A stretch of 64,000 nucleotides of DNA from Elusimicrobiota bacterium (GCA_016196755.1 JACPXC010000045.1:140893-204892), one strand, 5' to 3'; positions 9,004 through 17,710 are shown, counted from the stretch's first letter. Numbers and translations: made by a program. Notes: generated from the sequence alone by a model not told the origin.

Positions 9004-10445
9004 AGGCGATGGTCTTCTGGACGCTGGTAGGCGCGCTGGGCCTGTTCACCCACCTGCGCGGCCTGGGCGCTTCGGCGCTCTGGCAGGACGAGGCCGAGAC
9101 CGCGGTGCTGGCGCGGCGCGTACAGAGCTACGGCGTCCCGCGCGTCGACGACGGGGTCAACCTCGTCAGCCAGAACCAGGGCCGCGACGCCGACGCCGCG
9201 GGGCGCTGGAACTATTCCCCATGGCTGGCGTTCTACCTGGCCGCGGCCTCGATGGCCGTCCTGGGGCCGACGGCGTTCGCGGCGCGCCTGCCGTTTTCGC
9301 TCTGCGCGCTGGCGGCGCTGGTCCTGCTCTTCCGGCTCTCACGGCGCTGGTCGGGTTCCGACGGCGTGGCCGCGGGGGCCGTGGCGCTGACCTCGCTCAG
9401 CGTCCCCTGGCTGCTCCATGCCCGGCAGTGCCGCTGGTATGGTCCCGGAGCCCTATTCTCCCTCTGCCTGTGGTGGGCCTACGAGGAGTGGCTGGCCCGC
9501 GCACCGCGTGCGCGCCTGAAGCTCGCGCTGGCGTCGGCGGCGCTCTTTTACACGAACTTCCTGGTGTTCTTCGCGGCGGCGGGCGGGCTCGCGCTGCATT
9601 TCCTTGCCGCGCGGGCCCGCCAAAGGCCGCCCGAGCGCGGCGACGTCCGCGCGGCCGCCCTCCTTTTCCTGCTCCTCCTCCCGGGGATGGCCTACTTCGA
9701 CGTCCTCGGTCGAGCCGACGGCAGCGGCGGGGTGCCGGTGTCGCGCCTGATGAACCTGCGCGAGATCCTGGCCGGCGCCGACGCGCACGTCTTCCCGTTC
9801 TGGGCCGCCGCGCTGGCGGCGGTCCTTGCTTGGCGCACGCCGCGCCTGCGCCGCCCCCTGGCCTTGCTGTCCGGCGGCCTCCTGACCCTGGTCCTGGCGC
9901 CGCACTTCTTCTTTCGCTATCTCATCATCTTCATCCCGTTGGCCGCGCATCTGTTGGCCGAGACGGCGGTCTTGAGCGGCTATCCCGCCGCGCTGGCGGC
10001 CGCCCTTCTGCTGACCAACGCCGCCAGCCTCGGCCCATGGCTGGGCCTCGGGCCGTTCCTGAAGCGCGACCTGCGCGGGTTCGCCGCCGAGCTGCGCGCG
10101 CCGGTCCAAGACCCGGTGCGCGCCGCCGCCGAGCTCATGGCCAAGACGGCCCGGCCGGGCGACGTCGCCCTGGTCAGCTATCCCGACCTCTCCTTCATGT
10201 TCCACGTCCCCGGCCTGCGCGTGGTCGGCGGCGGGCAGGGGCCGCGGCCGGTGCAAGCCGAGGCGGTACGCTTCGCCGTGGTGCGCGACGAGCGTGAGAA
10301 GTCGACGTTTCCCTTGGACTGGTCGCGCTATGACGCGGTCCCACTCGACGCCCCGAACGGCCCCTGGGGGAACCGCCCCGACCCCGGCCTCCACGTCTTC
10401 CGCACCCTGGGCGGCCCCCCGGCCGTGGTCTACGTCAAAAGGTAG
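9000..10445 (+). CDS. Second membrane glycosyltransferase (GT39/ArnT-like)
   Basis: 481 aa, GTG start overlapping the previous stop by 4 bp. The N-terminal helix is followed by LWQDEAETAVLARR, the DE motif of the catalytic loop in the PMT/ArnT clan. Multi-pass topology follows, and the C-terminal ~120 residues are soluble (DLRGFAAELRAPVQD, then RPGDVALVSYPD). It differs from the preceding gene in lacking TPR units. The two probably act on the same glycan or glycoprotein pathway as the upstream flippase. Acceptor and sugar are unknown. Confidence 0.75.
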   Translation: MKAMVFWTLVGALGLFTHLRGLGASALWQDEAETAVLARRVQSYGVPRVDDGVNLVSQNQGRDADAAGRWNYSPWLAFYLAAASMAVLGPTAFAARLPFSLCALAALVLLFRLSRRWSGSDGVAAGAVALTSLSVPWLLHARQCRWYGPGALFSLCLWWAYEEWLARAPRARLKLALASAALFYTNFLVFFAAAGGLALHFLAARARQRPPERGDVRAAALLFLLLLPGMAYFDVLGRADGSGGVPVSRLMNLREILAGADAHVFPFWAAALAAVLAWRTPRLRRPLALLSGGLLTLVLAPHFFFRYLIIFIPLAAHLLAETAVLSGYPAALAAALLLTNAASLGPWLGLGPFLKRDLRGFAAELRAPVQDPVRAAAELMAKTARPGDVALVSYPDLSFMFHVPGLRVVGGGQGPRPVQAEAVRFAVVRDEREKSTFPLDWSRYDAVPLDAPNGPWGNRPDPGLHVFRTLGGPPAVVYVKR

Positions 10446-10457
10446 ACCCGCCGCCCC

Positions 10458-10486
10458 TTGAATTGTAGGCACTAGGTGCCTATACT
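10458..10486 (+). promoter_or_regulatory. Sigma70-type promoter of the VapBC-like module
   Basis: TTGAAT at 10458-10463, a 17-bp spacer and TATACT at 10481-10486. The predicted start of transcription (about 7 bases on) falls within a base or two of the ATG at 10495, so the mRNA is probably leaderless. An operator palindrome fills the spacer. Confidence 0.75.
10466..10482. promoter_or_regulatory. Palindromic operator in the toxin-antitoxin promoter
   Basis: TAGGCAC-TAG-GTGCCTA is a perfect 7-3-7 palindrome lying between the -35 and -10 elements. A further half-site, TGTAGGCA, occurs at 10464-10471 and again at 10486-10493, 22 bp apart (two helical turns). This fits autorepression by the ribbon-helix-helix antitoxin encoded immediately downstream. 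Confidence 0.7.
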
Positions 10487-10494
10487 GTAGGCAT

Positions 10495-10749
10495 ATGAAG
10501 AAGGCGAGCGGGCAGTACACCATCCGCAAGGTCCCGGCGTCGGTCGACGCCGCTCTTCGGGCGAAGGCGCGGCGCCAGGGAAAGAGCCTCAATGCCGTCG
10601 CGCTCGAGGCTCTCCGGACCGGGGCCGGCGTCGCGGAGCAAGTCAGACATCGCGACCTGGACTCCTTCTTCGGTTCTTGGGTCCCCGACGAGGCGGCGGA
10701 CAAAGCGCTCAAGGACCAGCGCCGCATCGACCCGGACCTCTGGGCGTGA
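10495..10749 (+). CDS. vapB: VapB/FitA-type antitoxin (ribbon-helix-helix)
   Basis: 84 aa. Residues 7-45 form the ribbon-helix-helix pattern: strand YTIRKVP, helix VDAALRAKARRQ, GKSLNAVALEAL. The C-terminal half is acidic and ends in DPDLWA, the type of tail that binds the PIN toxin. It should bind the palindrome in its own promoter and neutralise the toxin. The stop overlaps the toxin start (GTGA). Confidence 0.85.
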   Translation: MKKASGQYTIRKVPASVDAALRAKARRQGKSLNAVALEALRTGAGVAEQVRHRDLDSFFGSWVPDEAADKALKDQRRIDPDLWA

Positions 10750-11129
10750 GGCTGGCCCTCGACACGAACGCCTATCGGGCCGCCGCGGATTCGGACCCTC
10801 GAACCATAGAAATACTCTCTCGGGCGGAAGAGATCTGGATTCCCTTCGTCGTTCTGGGCGAACTGCGGGGAGGATTCGCCGCCGGTGCGATTCCCTTGAA
10901 GAATGAGGCCGCTTTGACGTTCTTCTTGGGTTCGCCGCGCGTCCGCATCCTTCTCGCCGACGATCAGACGACGCATCATTACGCGTTCCTTTATGGCCAA
11001 CTTCGCCGTCAAGGGACTCCGATCCCCACCAACGACCTTTGGATCGCCGCCCTCGTCGTCCAACACGACCTCCCTCTTCTGAGCTCCGATTCCCACTTCA
11101 CCCACCTTCCCCAGATCGCCCGCCTCTGA
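10746..11129 (+). CDS. vapC: VapC-type PIN-domain toxin ribonuclease
   Basis: 127 aa, GTG start. The PIN acidic residues are in order: D in LALDTNAYRA, E in VVLGELRGG, D in PTNDLWIAA, and a fourth acidic D in LLSSDSHF. All four are intact, so the enzyme should be an active Mg-dependent endoribonuclease, typically cutting tRNA or rRNA. It is coupled to the antitoxin by a 4-bp overlap. Base composition is slightly lower in GC than its neighbours, consistent with a mobile module. Confidence 0.88.
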   Translation: MRLALDTNAYRAAADSDPRTIEILSRAEEIWIPFVVLGELRGGFAAGAIPLKNEAALTFFLGSPRVRILLADDQTTHHYAFLYGQLRRQGTPIPTNDLWIAALVVQHDLPLLSSDSHFTHLPQIARL

Positions 11130-11140
11130 GCTTCCCACTA

Positions 11141-11169
11141 TTGACGCGCTTGGGAGGGCTCTCTACACT
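11141..11169 (+). promoter_or_regulatory. Sigma70-type promoter with TSS at the start codon
   Basis: TTGACG at 11141-11146, 17-bp spacer, TACACT at 11164-11169. The GTG start codon at 11176 lies 6 bases after the -10 element, exactly where transcription should begin. No Shine-Dalgarno sequence can fit, so the mRNA is predicted to be leaderless. Confidence 0.75.
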
Positions 11170-11175
11170 TAGGAC

Positions 11176-11919
11176 GTGAAGCCGCCCGTTTGTCCCGTCT
11201 GCGAGACGCCGGTGGTCGGCGGGGCCACGGTCTGCGGTTACTGCAAGCGGGTCTTCCAGCCCGGGGACTTCTCGCCTACGGCCGGCCTGCACGCGCCGCC
11301 GCCGGAAGCGGAGGCTCCGCCTCCCGCGAAGGGGAAGGGCCCTTATCTCTATATCAGCTTCGGGGTCTTGGCTTTGGCCGCCGGGCTCTTTCTGCGCCGG
11401 GACGTTCCCATCGTGGAGCCGGTGGGAGGAGACCCCGGCGTCCCTGCCGCCGCGACGCCCGCACCGCCGCCGATCCCCGCGCCTCCGCCCGCTCTTCCCC
11501 CAGCGCCCGAGCTCCCGTCCCGCCCCGCCGACGGCAGCGCCATCCCGAAAGGGGCCAAGAGAGTCACCGTCGAGGGTCGGATCTTCGACGCCGCCAGCGG
11601 GAAGGCGTTGCCCGGGGTCGAGCTCGTCTTCAAGAGCGGCGGCGGCGGCGAGCGCTTCTTCACGCTCAGCGACGCGAAGGGCGGCTACCGCGCGCGCCTA
11701 GCCTGGGAGGCGTCGGGCTACGGCGTGGCGCTGCGCGTGCAGCGCAGCACGGTCAGCTTCATGGAGGACTCGATCCCGCCGGTGAGATCGCTCGACGCCG
11801 AGAAGCGCCGCGAGGCGGCCCGGGACCTCGAGGGCCGCATCGCCGAGCCCGAGGAGGTATTCGTCGAGCCCGGACAGCGCCTCAAGCGCGATTGGGTGGC
11901 GGTCTCCCCGCACAAATGA
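11176..11919 (+). CDS. Zinc-ribbon membrane protein with carboxypeptidase-regulatory-like domain
   Basis: 247 aa. Residues 5-24 hold a zinc ribbon (CPVC...CGYC). A membrane segment follows at about 56-72, then a Pro-rich stretch (~90-120). From about residue 130 comes a beta-sandwich of the CarboxypepD_reg type: VTVEGRIFDAASGKALPGV, later SDAKGGYRARL. The C-terminal ~60 residues are charged. The design is a cytoplasmic metal-binding tip, a single helix, and an extracytoplasmic sandwich. Partner and function are unknown. The gene has its own promoter and converges on ahcY across a hairpin. Confidence 0.7.
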   Translation: MKPPVCPVCETPVVGGATVCGYCKRVFQPGDFSPTAGLHAPPPEAEAPPPAKGKGPYLYISFGVLALAAGLFLRRDVPIVEPVGGDPGVPAAATPAPPPIPAPPPALPPAPELPSRPADGSAIPKGAKRVTVEGRIFDAASGKALPGVELVFKSGGGGERFFTLSDAKGGYRARLAWEASGYGVALRVQRSTVSFMEDSIPPVRSLDAEKRREAARDLEGRIAEPEEVFVEPGQRLKRDWVAVSPHK

Positions 11920-11922
11920 GAA

Positions 11923-11948
11923 GGGCCGCGCGGTTTCCCGCGCGGCCC
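11923..11948. terminator. Bidirectional hairpin between convergent genes
   Basis: GGGCCGCGCGG at 11923-11933 pairs perfectly with CCGCGCGGCCC at 11938-11948 around a 4-base loop. It sits between the zinc-ribbon gene (+) and ahcY (-). The 11-bp all-GC stem is strong but no long T tract follows on either strand. Confidence 0.65.
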
Positions 11949-11970
11949 TCGCTCTCCGTCAGGCCCGCTC

Positions 11971-13287
11971 TTAGTAGCGGTAAGTCTCGGGCTTGTACGG
12001 CCCCTCGACCTTGATGCCGAGGTACTTGGCCTGCTTGTCGTTGAGGCTGGTCAGCTTCACGCCGATCTTCTTTAAGTGCAGGCGAGCAACCTTCTCGTCG
12101 AGTTCCTTGGGCAGGATGTAGACCTTGTTCTTGTACTTGCCCGTGCCCTTGGCGTTCCAGAGCTCCATCTGGGCGAGCACCTGGTTGGTGAAGCTGTTGG
12201 ACATAACGAAGCTCGGGTGGCCGTTGGCGCAGCCCAGGTTGACCAGGCGTCCCTCGGCCAGGACGGTCAGGTGCTTGCCGTCGGGCCAGACGTACTGGTC
12301 GACCTGCGGCTTCACGTTGACCTTCTTGAGCTTCTTGTCGTTGTTGAGGCTGGCGATGTCGATCTCGAGGTCGAAGTGGCCGATGTTGCAGACGATGGCC
12401 TGATTCTTCATGGCGTCCATGTGCTCGCGGCGGATGATGTCGCAGCAGCCCGTGGTGGTCACGAAGATGTCGCCCAAGGGAGCGGCCTCCTCCATCGTGA
12501 CGACCTGGTAGCCTTCCATCGCGGCCTGGAGGGCGCAGATCGGGTCGATCTCGGTGATGAGGACCCGGGCGCCCTGCCCGCGCAGCGACTGGGCGCAGCC
12601 CTTGCCCACGTCGCCGTAGCCGGCGACGACCGCGGTCTTGCCCGCGATCATGACCGAGGTCGCGCGCTTGATGCCGTCTAGGAGCGACTCGCGGCAGCCG
12701 TAGAGGTTGTCGAACTTGGACTTGGTGCAGGAGTCGTTGACGTTGATGGCGGGCATCGGCAGCTTGCCGGCCTTCTCGCGCTCGTAGAGGCGATGGACGC
12801 CGGTGGTCGTCTCCTCGGAGAGGCCCACGATGTCCTTGACCATGGCGGGGTACTTGTCGATGACGATGTTGGTCAGGTCGCCGCCGTCGTCCAAGAGGAT
12901 GGTCGGGCCCGAGCCGTCGGGCCAGCGCAGGGTCTGCTCGATGCACCAGTCGTACTCGGCTTCCGTCTCGCCCTTCCAGGCGAAGACGGGCGTCTTGCCG
13001 GCCTTGGCGATGGCCGCCGCGGCGTGGTCCTGGGTCGAGAAGATGTTGCAGGAGGACCAGCGGACGCTGGCGCCGAGCGCCTCGAGGGTCTCGATGAGCA
13101 CCGCGGTCTGGATGGTCATGTGCAGGCAGCCGGCGATGCGGGCGCCCTTGAGGGGCTGCTTGGCGCCGTACTCCTCGCGCAGGGCCATGAGGCCCGGCAT
13201 CTCGGTCTCGGCGATCTCGATCTCCTTGCGGCCCCAGTCGGCGAGGGTAATGTCCTTAACCTTGTAGTCCATCGTGGCGGTGGTCAT
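11971..13287 (-). CDS. ahcY: Adenosylhomocysteinase (S-adenosylhomocysteine hydrolase)
   Basis: 438 aa, normal for the family. It hydrolyses S-adenosylhomocysteine to adenosine and homocysteine in the methyl cycle. Visible signatures are the substrate loop ([19 protein letters not shown]), [12 protein letters not shown], the NAD-binding glycine motif ([17 protein letters not shown]), and the C-terminal ETYRY that contacts NAD of the neighbouring subunit. Two ATG codons are possible (13287, or 15 bases downstream). The leader is too short (about 50 bp to the divergent rhomboid gene) for an SAH riboswitch, and none is seen. Confidence 0.97.
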   Translation of the reverse strand: MTTATMDYKVKDITLADWGRKEIEIAETEMPGLMALREEYGAKQPLKGARIAGCLHMTIQTAVLIETLEALGASVRWSSCNIFSTQDHAAAAIAKAGKTPVFAWKGETEAEYDWCIEQTLRWPDGSGPTILLDDGGDLTNIVIDKYPAMVKDIVGLSEETTTGVHRLYEREKAGKLPMPAINVNDSCTKSKFDNLYGCRESLLDGIKRATSVMIAGKTAVVAGYGDVGKGCAQSLRGQGARVLITEIDPICALQAAMEGYQVVTMEEAAPLGDIFVTTTGCCDIIRREHMDAMKNQAIVCNIGHFDLEIDIASLNNDKKLKKVNVKPQVDQYVWPDGKHLTVLAEGRLVNLGCANGHPSFVMSNSFTNQVLAQMELWNAKGTGKYKNKVYILPKELDEKVARLHLKKIGVKLTSLNDKQAKYLGIKVEGPYKPETYRY

Positions 13288-13340
13288 CCTGTTTGGTCTC
13301 CGTCCGTCTTAGAATCGGGATATTATATCTTATCTCCGTC

Positions 13341-13967
13341 ATGTTTCCGTTACGCGACAATATCCGCGCGCGGTCGGTCCCGTTCTTCACCATAGGCCTC
13401 ATCCTGGCCAACGCGGCGGTCTTCTGGCACGAACTGAGCCTGGGGCCGCGCTTGGAGCCTTTCCTCAAAGCCCACGGCCTCATCCCGGCCCGCCCCTCGG
13501 CCGACGACCTGTTCACCTCGATGTTCCTCCACGGCGGCTGGACCCACGTCATCGGCAATCTCTGGACGCTATGGATATTCGGCGGAAACGTCGAGGACCG
13601 CATGGGGCATCTCCGCTTCCTGGCCTTCTATCTGCTCTGCGGGCTGGCGGCCGGGGCCGTGCAGGTCTTCGCCGCCCCCGCCTCGACGATCCCCGTCATC
13701 GGGGCGTCGGGCGCCATCGCCGGGGTGCTGGGCGCCTACATCCTGTTCTTCCCCACCGCGCGCGTGACGACGGTGGTGCCGGTCTTCATCTTCCTTCATT
13801 ACGCCGAGATCCCGGCGTTCATGTACCTGGGGGTCTGGTTCTTCACCCAGGTCTACTCGGGGACGCTCTCGCTGGGGGCCGACTTCGGCGGCGTGGCCTG
13901 GTGGGCGCACGTCGGGGGATTCCTCGCCGGGATGGTGTTCGGCTTCCGGCACCGCAAACGGCGCTAG
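13341..13967 (+). CDS. Rhomboid-family intramembrane serine protease
   Basis: 208 aa with six hydrophobic segments. The catalytic serine is in GASGAIAG (helix 4) and the catalytic His in WWAHVGGFLAG (helix 6); helix 2 carries HxxxN (GGWTHVIGNLW). All residues for proteolysis are present. It cleaves membrane-spanning substrates within the bilayer; the substrate is unknown. An upstream in-frame codon at 13293 lies within the divergent promoter region and was not used. The stop overlaps the convergent receiver gene by 4 bp. Confidence 0.92.
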   Translation: MFPLRDNIRARSVPFFTIGLILANAAVFWHELSLGPRLEPFLKAHGLIPARPSADDLFTSMFLHGGWTHVIGNLWTLWIFGGNVEDRMGHLRFLAFYLLCGLAAGAVQVFAAPASTIPVIGASGAIAGVLGAYILFFPTARVTTVVPVFIFLHYAEIPAFMYLGVWFFTQVYSGTLSLGADFGGVAWWAHVGGFLAGMVFGFRHRKRR

Positions 13968-14341
13968 GCGGGCGTCAGCGAGCGCATGAGCTCGCCGAGG
14001 CGGCGGGCGTCCGGCGGCTTGATGAGGTAGGAACTCGCCCCCAGCTCGACGGCCGTGGCATGCGTACTCTCCTGATGCGACGCCGAGAGCACCACGATGG
14101 CGACCCCGTCGAGCGCCCGTTGCCGGCGGGCCCAGACCAGGACCTCGAAGCCGCTCAAGTCGGGCAGGTTCAGGTCGAGGAACACCAGGGCCGGCGCGGG
14201 GGACCGCGCGAGGTAGTCCAGGGCCTCCTGGCCGCCCTTCGCCCAGTGCACGGGGTTCGGGATGCCCGCGCTGGTCAGGGTGTACCGGAACAGGCTGGCG
14301 TGCTCGGGGTCGTCCTCGACGAGCAGGATGGTCCCATCCAT
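13964..14341 (-). CDS. Single-domain response regulator (receiver)
   Basis: 125 aa consisting of one receiver domain. The acidic pair is in LLVEDD, the phosphorylated Asp in VFLDLNLPDLSG, the Thr/Ser position in VVLSAS, and the Lys in YLIKPP. There is no output domain, so it probably acts by protein contact, like the Rcp1/CheY class paired with hybrid kinases. The ATG at 14341 is preferred to one at 14401 because the upstream 20 codons are not domain-like and a TATCCT hexamer ends 6 bases before 14341. Confidence 0.85.
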   Translation of the reverse strand: MDGTILLVEDDPEHASLFRYTLTSAGIPNPVHWAKGGQEALDYLARSPAPALVFLDLNLPDLSGFEVLVWARRQRALDGVAIVVLSASHQESTHATAVELGASSYLIKPPDARRLGELMRSLTPA

Positions 14342-14510
14342 GCCATAAGGATAGGCGGGAAGCCGCGGCCGTGGTATTGTGGCCGTGTAGTCTAATGTCA
14401 AGAATCTAGGACTTTTGGCCCTTAATCTTTAAAGGCCGGCTCTGGCAGCATCTCCTCCTTTGTGGCTACGACATGGTCGCGTTCTAGCCGACACATCCTG
14501 CCTCTCCCCA

Positions 14511-14539
14511 TTGATGTCGAATTTTAATCATGCTATGAT
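14511..14539 (+). promoter_or_regulatory. Promoter of the siderophore/PepSY operon
   Basis: TTGATG at 14511-14516, 17-bp spacer and TATGAT at 14534-14539. Transcription should start near 14546, which is inside the 21-bp operator palindrome. It drives the run of overlapping genes from 14599 to 22891. Confidence 0.75.
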
Positions 14540-14544
14540 TTTTC

Positions 14545-14565
14545 TATTGAGACTTAGTCTCAATA
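14545..14565. promoter_or_regulatory. 21-bp palindromic operator (Fur/DtxR-like) at the transcription start
   Basis: A perfect 21-bp palindrome centred on 14555, with the core TTGAGAC-TTA-GTCTCAA. The TGAGA...TCTCA arms and 7-1-7 spacing resemble Fur boxes of the TGAGAATnATTCTCA type, with C replacing A in each arm. Its position over the transcription start of a siderophore synthetase operon strongly suggests repression by an iron-sensing regulator. Which regulator binds cannot be told from sequence alone. Confidence 0.7.
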
Positions 14566-14598
14566 AGAAATCGACGCATCGAGGCCGGAGAGGACGCG

Positions 14599-14823
14599 AT
14601 GAGGATTGAGTTGGCGGAGCAGGGCGAAGGAGCGGTCTGGCTGTGCGGGGAATGTGACGACGTCCATATGCGCTGGCAGAACTGGGTGCTAACGCTCACC
14701 CGGGAACAGTTCTCCGGCCTTTCCCGCATGGCCTCTGCGGCCGAACTGAAGCTCGCGGGCGCGCCGGGGCCCGATTCGAGCAAAACGGCCTGCGGCCATC
14801 GGGGGCGGACTTGGCTCCAATAG
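14599..14823 (+). CDS. Small Cys-containing protein, first gene of siderophore operon
   Basis: 74 aa with a good GGAGAGG ribosome site. The N-terminal half reads as a short beta-rich unit with CGEC at residues 16-19, then VHMRWQNWVLTLTREQF, a pattern of small conserved hypothetical proteins that begin with a CxxC pair. A third Cys lies in TACGHR near the end. It overlaps the start of the synthetase gene. It could bind a metal or act as an accessory factor; function is not known. Confidence 0.6.
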   Translation: MRIELAEQGEGAVWLCGECDDVHMRWQNWVLTLTREQFSGLSRMASAAELKLAGAPGPDSSKTACGHRGRTWLQ

Positions 14824-16583
14824 AAGAGAGCCGCGGCGAAGTCATGGGGCGCGTCTTCAACGCGCTCTGGCGCGAGAGCTTCGCCAGCAGCCGCCGCCGG
14901 GCGCGCGTCTGCGGCGAGGGCGGCGGGGACTTCGCGGTCGTGACCCTGGCCGGCGGGGTCGAGGTCATGGGACGGCTCGATGACGCCCGCTCGCTCGAGA
15001 CCCTGTCCACCTCCCCTCCTTATTATGTCCGCTTCCGGCAATCCGGGAGCATCGAGGAGCTCACCGACGCCGACCAGTTGGCGGCCCTCCTGCCGGCGGG
15101 CCCGGATTCGGTCTCTCGTCTCTGCGAGGAAGTCGGCCAGAGCGTCCGCAATATGGCGATCTTCCTTGAGCGCAGCGACGAGCGGCTCGGGGAGCTGCCG
15201 GGCCGCCCGGGTCAGGGCGCCCTGGCCCGGGCGTTCGGCCGCGCGCGCTTCCGCGGCTGCCGGCCCGAGGAGTACATCGAGAGCTGGGTCCTGCGCGGGC
15301 ATGCCCTGCACCCCGGCGCGAAGACCCGCCTGGGATTTTCCGCCGCCGACGTCGAGCGCTACTCGCCGGAGTTGGGCCGCCAGGTCGGCCTGCGCTTCAT
15401 GGCCGTGCGCAAGACCCATCTGGTCGACAGCCGTTCCGTCTCTGCCGACTCCTCCTACCCCGCGGCCTGGGCCGCTGCCTTCGAGGACTCCTTCCGGCGG
15501 CGTTCCCTCCCCTCATCGGACTTCGAGGTATTGCCGGTGCACCCGTGGCAGTGGAGCAACGTGCTCAAGGGGATGTTCAAGGCCGAGCTCGAGAGGGGCG
15601 TCCTCGTCCCGCTGGACGCCGTCGTCGAGGCCCAGCCGCTGGCGTCGCTGCGGACGCTGGCCCCCCTGGGCGACCTCCACGCCCCCCAGCTCAAACTGCC
15701 GCTGGCGATCCAGGCGACAAGCGTCCCCCGGACCATCACCCCCCCCACCGTCGAGAACAGCCCGCGGCTGGCCGACCTGCTGGGGCGGATCCTGGACCGG
15801 ACCCCGGACCTCGCCCGCCTGGTCTCGCTCTCCCCGGAGACGCGCGGCGCGCACTTCCAGGAGCCCGGGGCGCCTGCCGACGCCGAGAAGTCCCGCCACC
15901 TCACCATGCTCCTGCGCCGCCGTCCCGAGCGCCGTCCCGGCACGTGGCTGGTGCCGAACGTCGTCCTGGCCGAGCTGTCCCCGCTGGATGGGCGCCCGTT
16001 CGTGAGCGAGCTCGTCGAGCGGGCCGGCGGGGATGCCCTGTCCTATTTCCGTGACTATGTCCTGCTCTCATCGCGGGTCACGCTGGGCTTGCTGGCCCGC
16101 TTCGGCCTGGGGATCGAGGCGCACGCGCAGAACACCCTGACCTATCACCGCCGGGGGACGCCGGCCGACTGGGTGCTCCGCGACTTCGGGGGCATGCGCA
16201 TCGACCGGCGACGCCTGAGGGAGGCCGGCCTCGACGTCGAACTCCACCCCGGCACCTTGATGGAGACGCGCGACGACCTGGAGCTGGTCTCGAGCTTTCA
16301 CCATTGCCTGTTGCAGGGGAACCTCGCCCCGCTGGCCGGCGCGCTGGCGGGCGCCTTCGGGGTCCCCGAGGCGGAGCTCTGGCGCGCCGGCCGCGAGGCC
16401 GCGCGGGCGGCCTGGGAGGAGCAGCGCGCGTTTATCGGGGGTGAGCGCGGCGACGAGCTCGGAGGCCTTCTGTTCCGTCCCCGCGTCGTGGTCAAGGCGT
16501 TGACGCGCATGCGCCTGTCCGACGAGCCCTGGCGCGACGAGTTCTGCGAGGTCGAGAACCCGCTGGCGGACACGGTCTCTTGA
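14811..16583 (+). CDS. IucA/IucC-family NIS siderophore synthetase
   Basis: 590 aa, typical length. It joins citrate or another carboxylate to an amine or hydroxylamine using ATP. The family signatures are all present: GHALHPGAKTRLGF (ATP site), VLPVHPWQWSNVL, ATSVPRTITPP, HAQNTLTYHR and RDFGGMRID. The C-terminal region has the FhuF-like helical part. A TTG at 14811 overlaps the previous gene; an ATG at 14844 is an alternative. Only one synthetase is encoded, and no hydroxylase, decarboxylase or acyltransferase for a side arm lies nearby, so the substrates must come from elsewhere or the product is simple. Confidence 0.92.
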   Translation: MAPIEESRGEVMGRVFNALWRESFASSRRRARVCGEGGGDFAVVTLAGGVEVMGRLDDARSLETLSTSPPYYVRFRQSGSIEELTDADQLAALLPAGPDSVSRLCEEVGQSVRNMAIFLERSDERLGELPGRPGQGALARAFGRARFRGCRPEEYIESWVLRGHALHPGAKTRLGFSAADVERYSPELGRQVGLRFMAVRKTHLVDSRSVSADSSYPAAWAAAFEDSFRRRSLPSSDFEVLPVHPWQWSNVLKGMFKAELERGVLVPLDAVVEAQPLASLRTLAPLGDLHAPQLKLPLAIQATSVPRTITPPTVENSPRLADLLGRILDRTPDLARLVSLSPETRGAHFQEPGAPADAEKSRHLTMLLRRRPERRPGTWLVPNVVLAELSPLDGRPFVSELVERAGGDALSYFRDYVLLSSRVTLGLLARFGLGIEAHAQNTLTYHRRGTPADWVLRDFGGMRIDRRRLREAGLDVELHPGTLMETRDDLELVSSFHHCLLQGNLAPLAGALAGAFGVPEAELWRAGREAARAAWEEQRAFIGGERGDELGGLLFRPRVVVKALTRMRLSDEPWRDEFCEVENPLADTVS

Positions 16584-17710
16584 GCTTGCTCGCCCTCTGC
16601 CTCTGCCAGCTGGCCGCCATCTGCGCCTACGAGATGGGCACTCCGTTTATCCCCGCGCTGCTCGCTTCTATGGGCGTCTCGGAGACGGGCGCCTTGATGC
16701 GCTGGACCGGCTGGGCGGACGCCGCCGCGCTCGGCCTCGGCCTGTTCTCGACGCCCTTCTGGGCGCGGCTCGGGGACGCGCGCGGCCGGAAGCTCATGCT
16801 CCTGCGCGCGCACCTGGGGCTGGGCGCGGCGCTCTTCGCCGTCTCTCTGGCGCGCACCCCGCTCGAGGTCGTGCTGGCGCGGGCCCTGCAGGGGGCATTG
16901 GCCGGAGTCACCGCCGCCACGCTGGCGGCCGTGTCCGAGGAGGAGCGGGCCTCTTCCCGGATGGGGTGGGTGCAGTCGTCGTGCCTGGCCGGCGCCTTCA
17001 TCGGCCCTTTCCTCGGCGCCCTGGTCCTGCGCTTCGCCGCCCCCGCGGCGGTCTTTCGCGCCGGCGCCGTCCTCTGCCTGCTTTCTCTGCTCGCCACGGC
17101 GCTGTTCGTCGGAGAGCCGGCTCGGAAGGCGGCCGAGGTCGCGGAACCTCTCCCCCCAGCCCGCGGCTTCGGGGCGGCGGGCGCGCTGGCGGCCTGGATC
17201 TTCGCCTGGCGGGCGCTGGAGGACCCGGTACTCCCGGTCTACGCGCGTCAACTGGCCGGCGAGAGCTCCTGGGCGCTGTGGATGGCCGTCATCCTCGGGG
17301 CCTCGCGCCTGACGGCGATGCTCTCGGCCCCGGCCTGGGGGCGCTGGGCGGACCGCCTGGGTCCGGAGCGCGTCCTGCGCGCCGCGGTCTGCGGGACGGC
17401 CGCGCTGACCTTAGCCCAGCTCCTGGCCCGCGGGCCGCTGGAGCTGGCCTTGGTCCGGGCCGCGCTCGGGCTCTTCGCCGGGGCCATCGCCACCTGCGTC
17501 TACGCCGAGGCCGTCGGACGCGTCCCGGGCCGCCGTCGCGGCGAGGCCGTGGCGTTGGCGGTCACGGGCGGCCGCCTCGGCGATTGCGTGGGCAGCGCGG
17601 GCGGCGGCGTCCTCGCCGCGGCGGCCGGCGTGCCCGGCCTGTTCGCGGCGATGGGCGCGGGACTCCTGAGCTCGCTCCTCCTCATCCGGCGTCCCCCCGA
17701 GACGGCATGA
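16580..17710 (+). CDS. MFS exporter, probable siderophore efflux
   Basis: 376 aa with about 12 membrane helices, TTG start overlapping the synthetase stop. The loop-2 motif of major facilitator carriers is seen (FWARLGDARGRKLML) and repeated in weakened form (WGRWADRLGPERVL). Its coupling to an NIS synthetase matches known siderophore operons in which an MFS pump exports the product. Direction and substrate are inferred from context. Confidence 0.85.
   Translation: MSLLALCLCQLAAICAYEMGTPFIPALLASMGVSETGALMRWTGWADAAALGLGLFSTPFWARLGDARGRKLMLLRAHLGLGAALFAVSLARTPLEVVLARALQGALAGVTAATLAAVSEEERASSRMGWVQSSCLAGAFIGPFLGALVLRFAAPAAVFRAGAVLCLLSLLATALFVGEPARKAAEVAEPLPPARGFGAAGALAAWIFAWRALEDPVLPVYARQLAGESSWALWMAVILGASRLTAMLSAPAWGRWADRLGPERVLRAAVCGTAALTLAQLLARGPLELALVRAALGLFAGAIATCVYAEAVGRVPGRRRGEAVALAVTGGRLGDCVGSAGGGVLAAAAGVPGLFAAMGAGLLSSLLLIRRPPETA

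Noticed and set aside
13288..13340. Possible SAH riboswitch before ahcY
   Set aside because: Only about 50 bases separate ahcY from the divergent rhomboid gene and no matching stems are seen.
14459..14598. Open frame starting at TTG 14459 that reads through the siderophore promoter
   Set aside because: It spans the promoter and operator, has no domain and ends just after the true start at 14599; it is best explained as chance.
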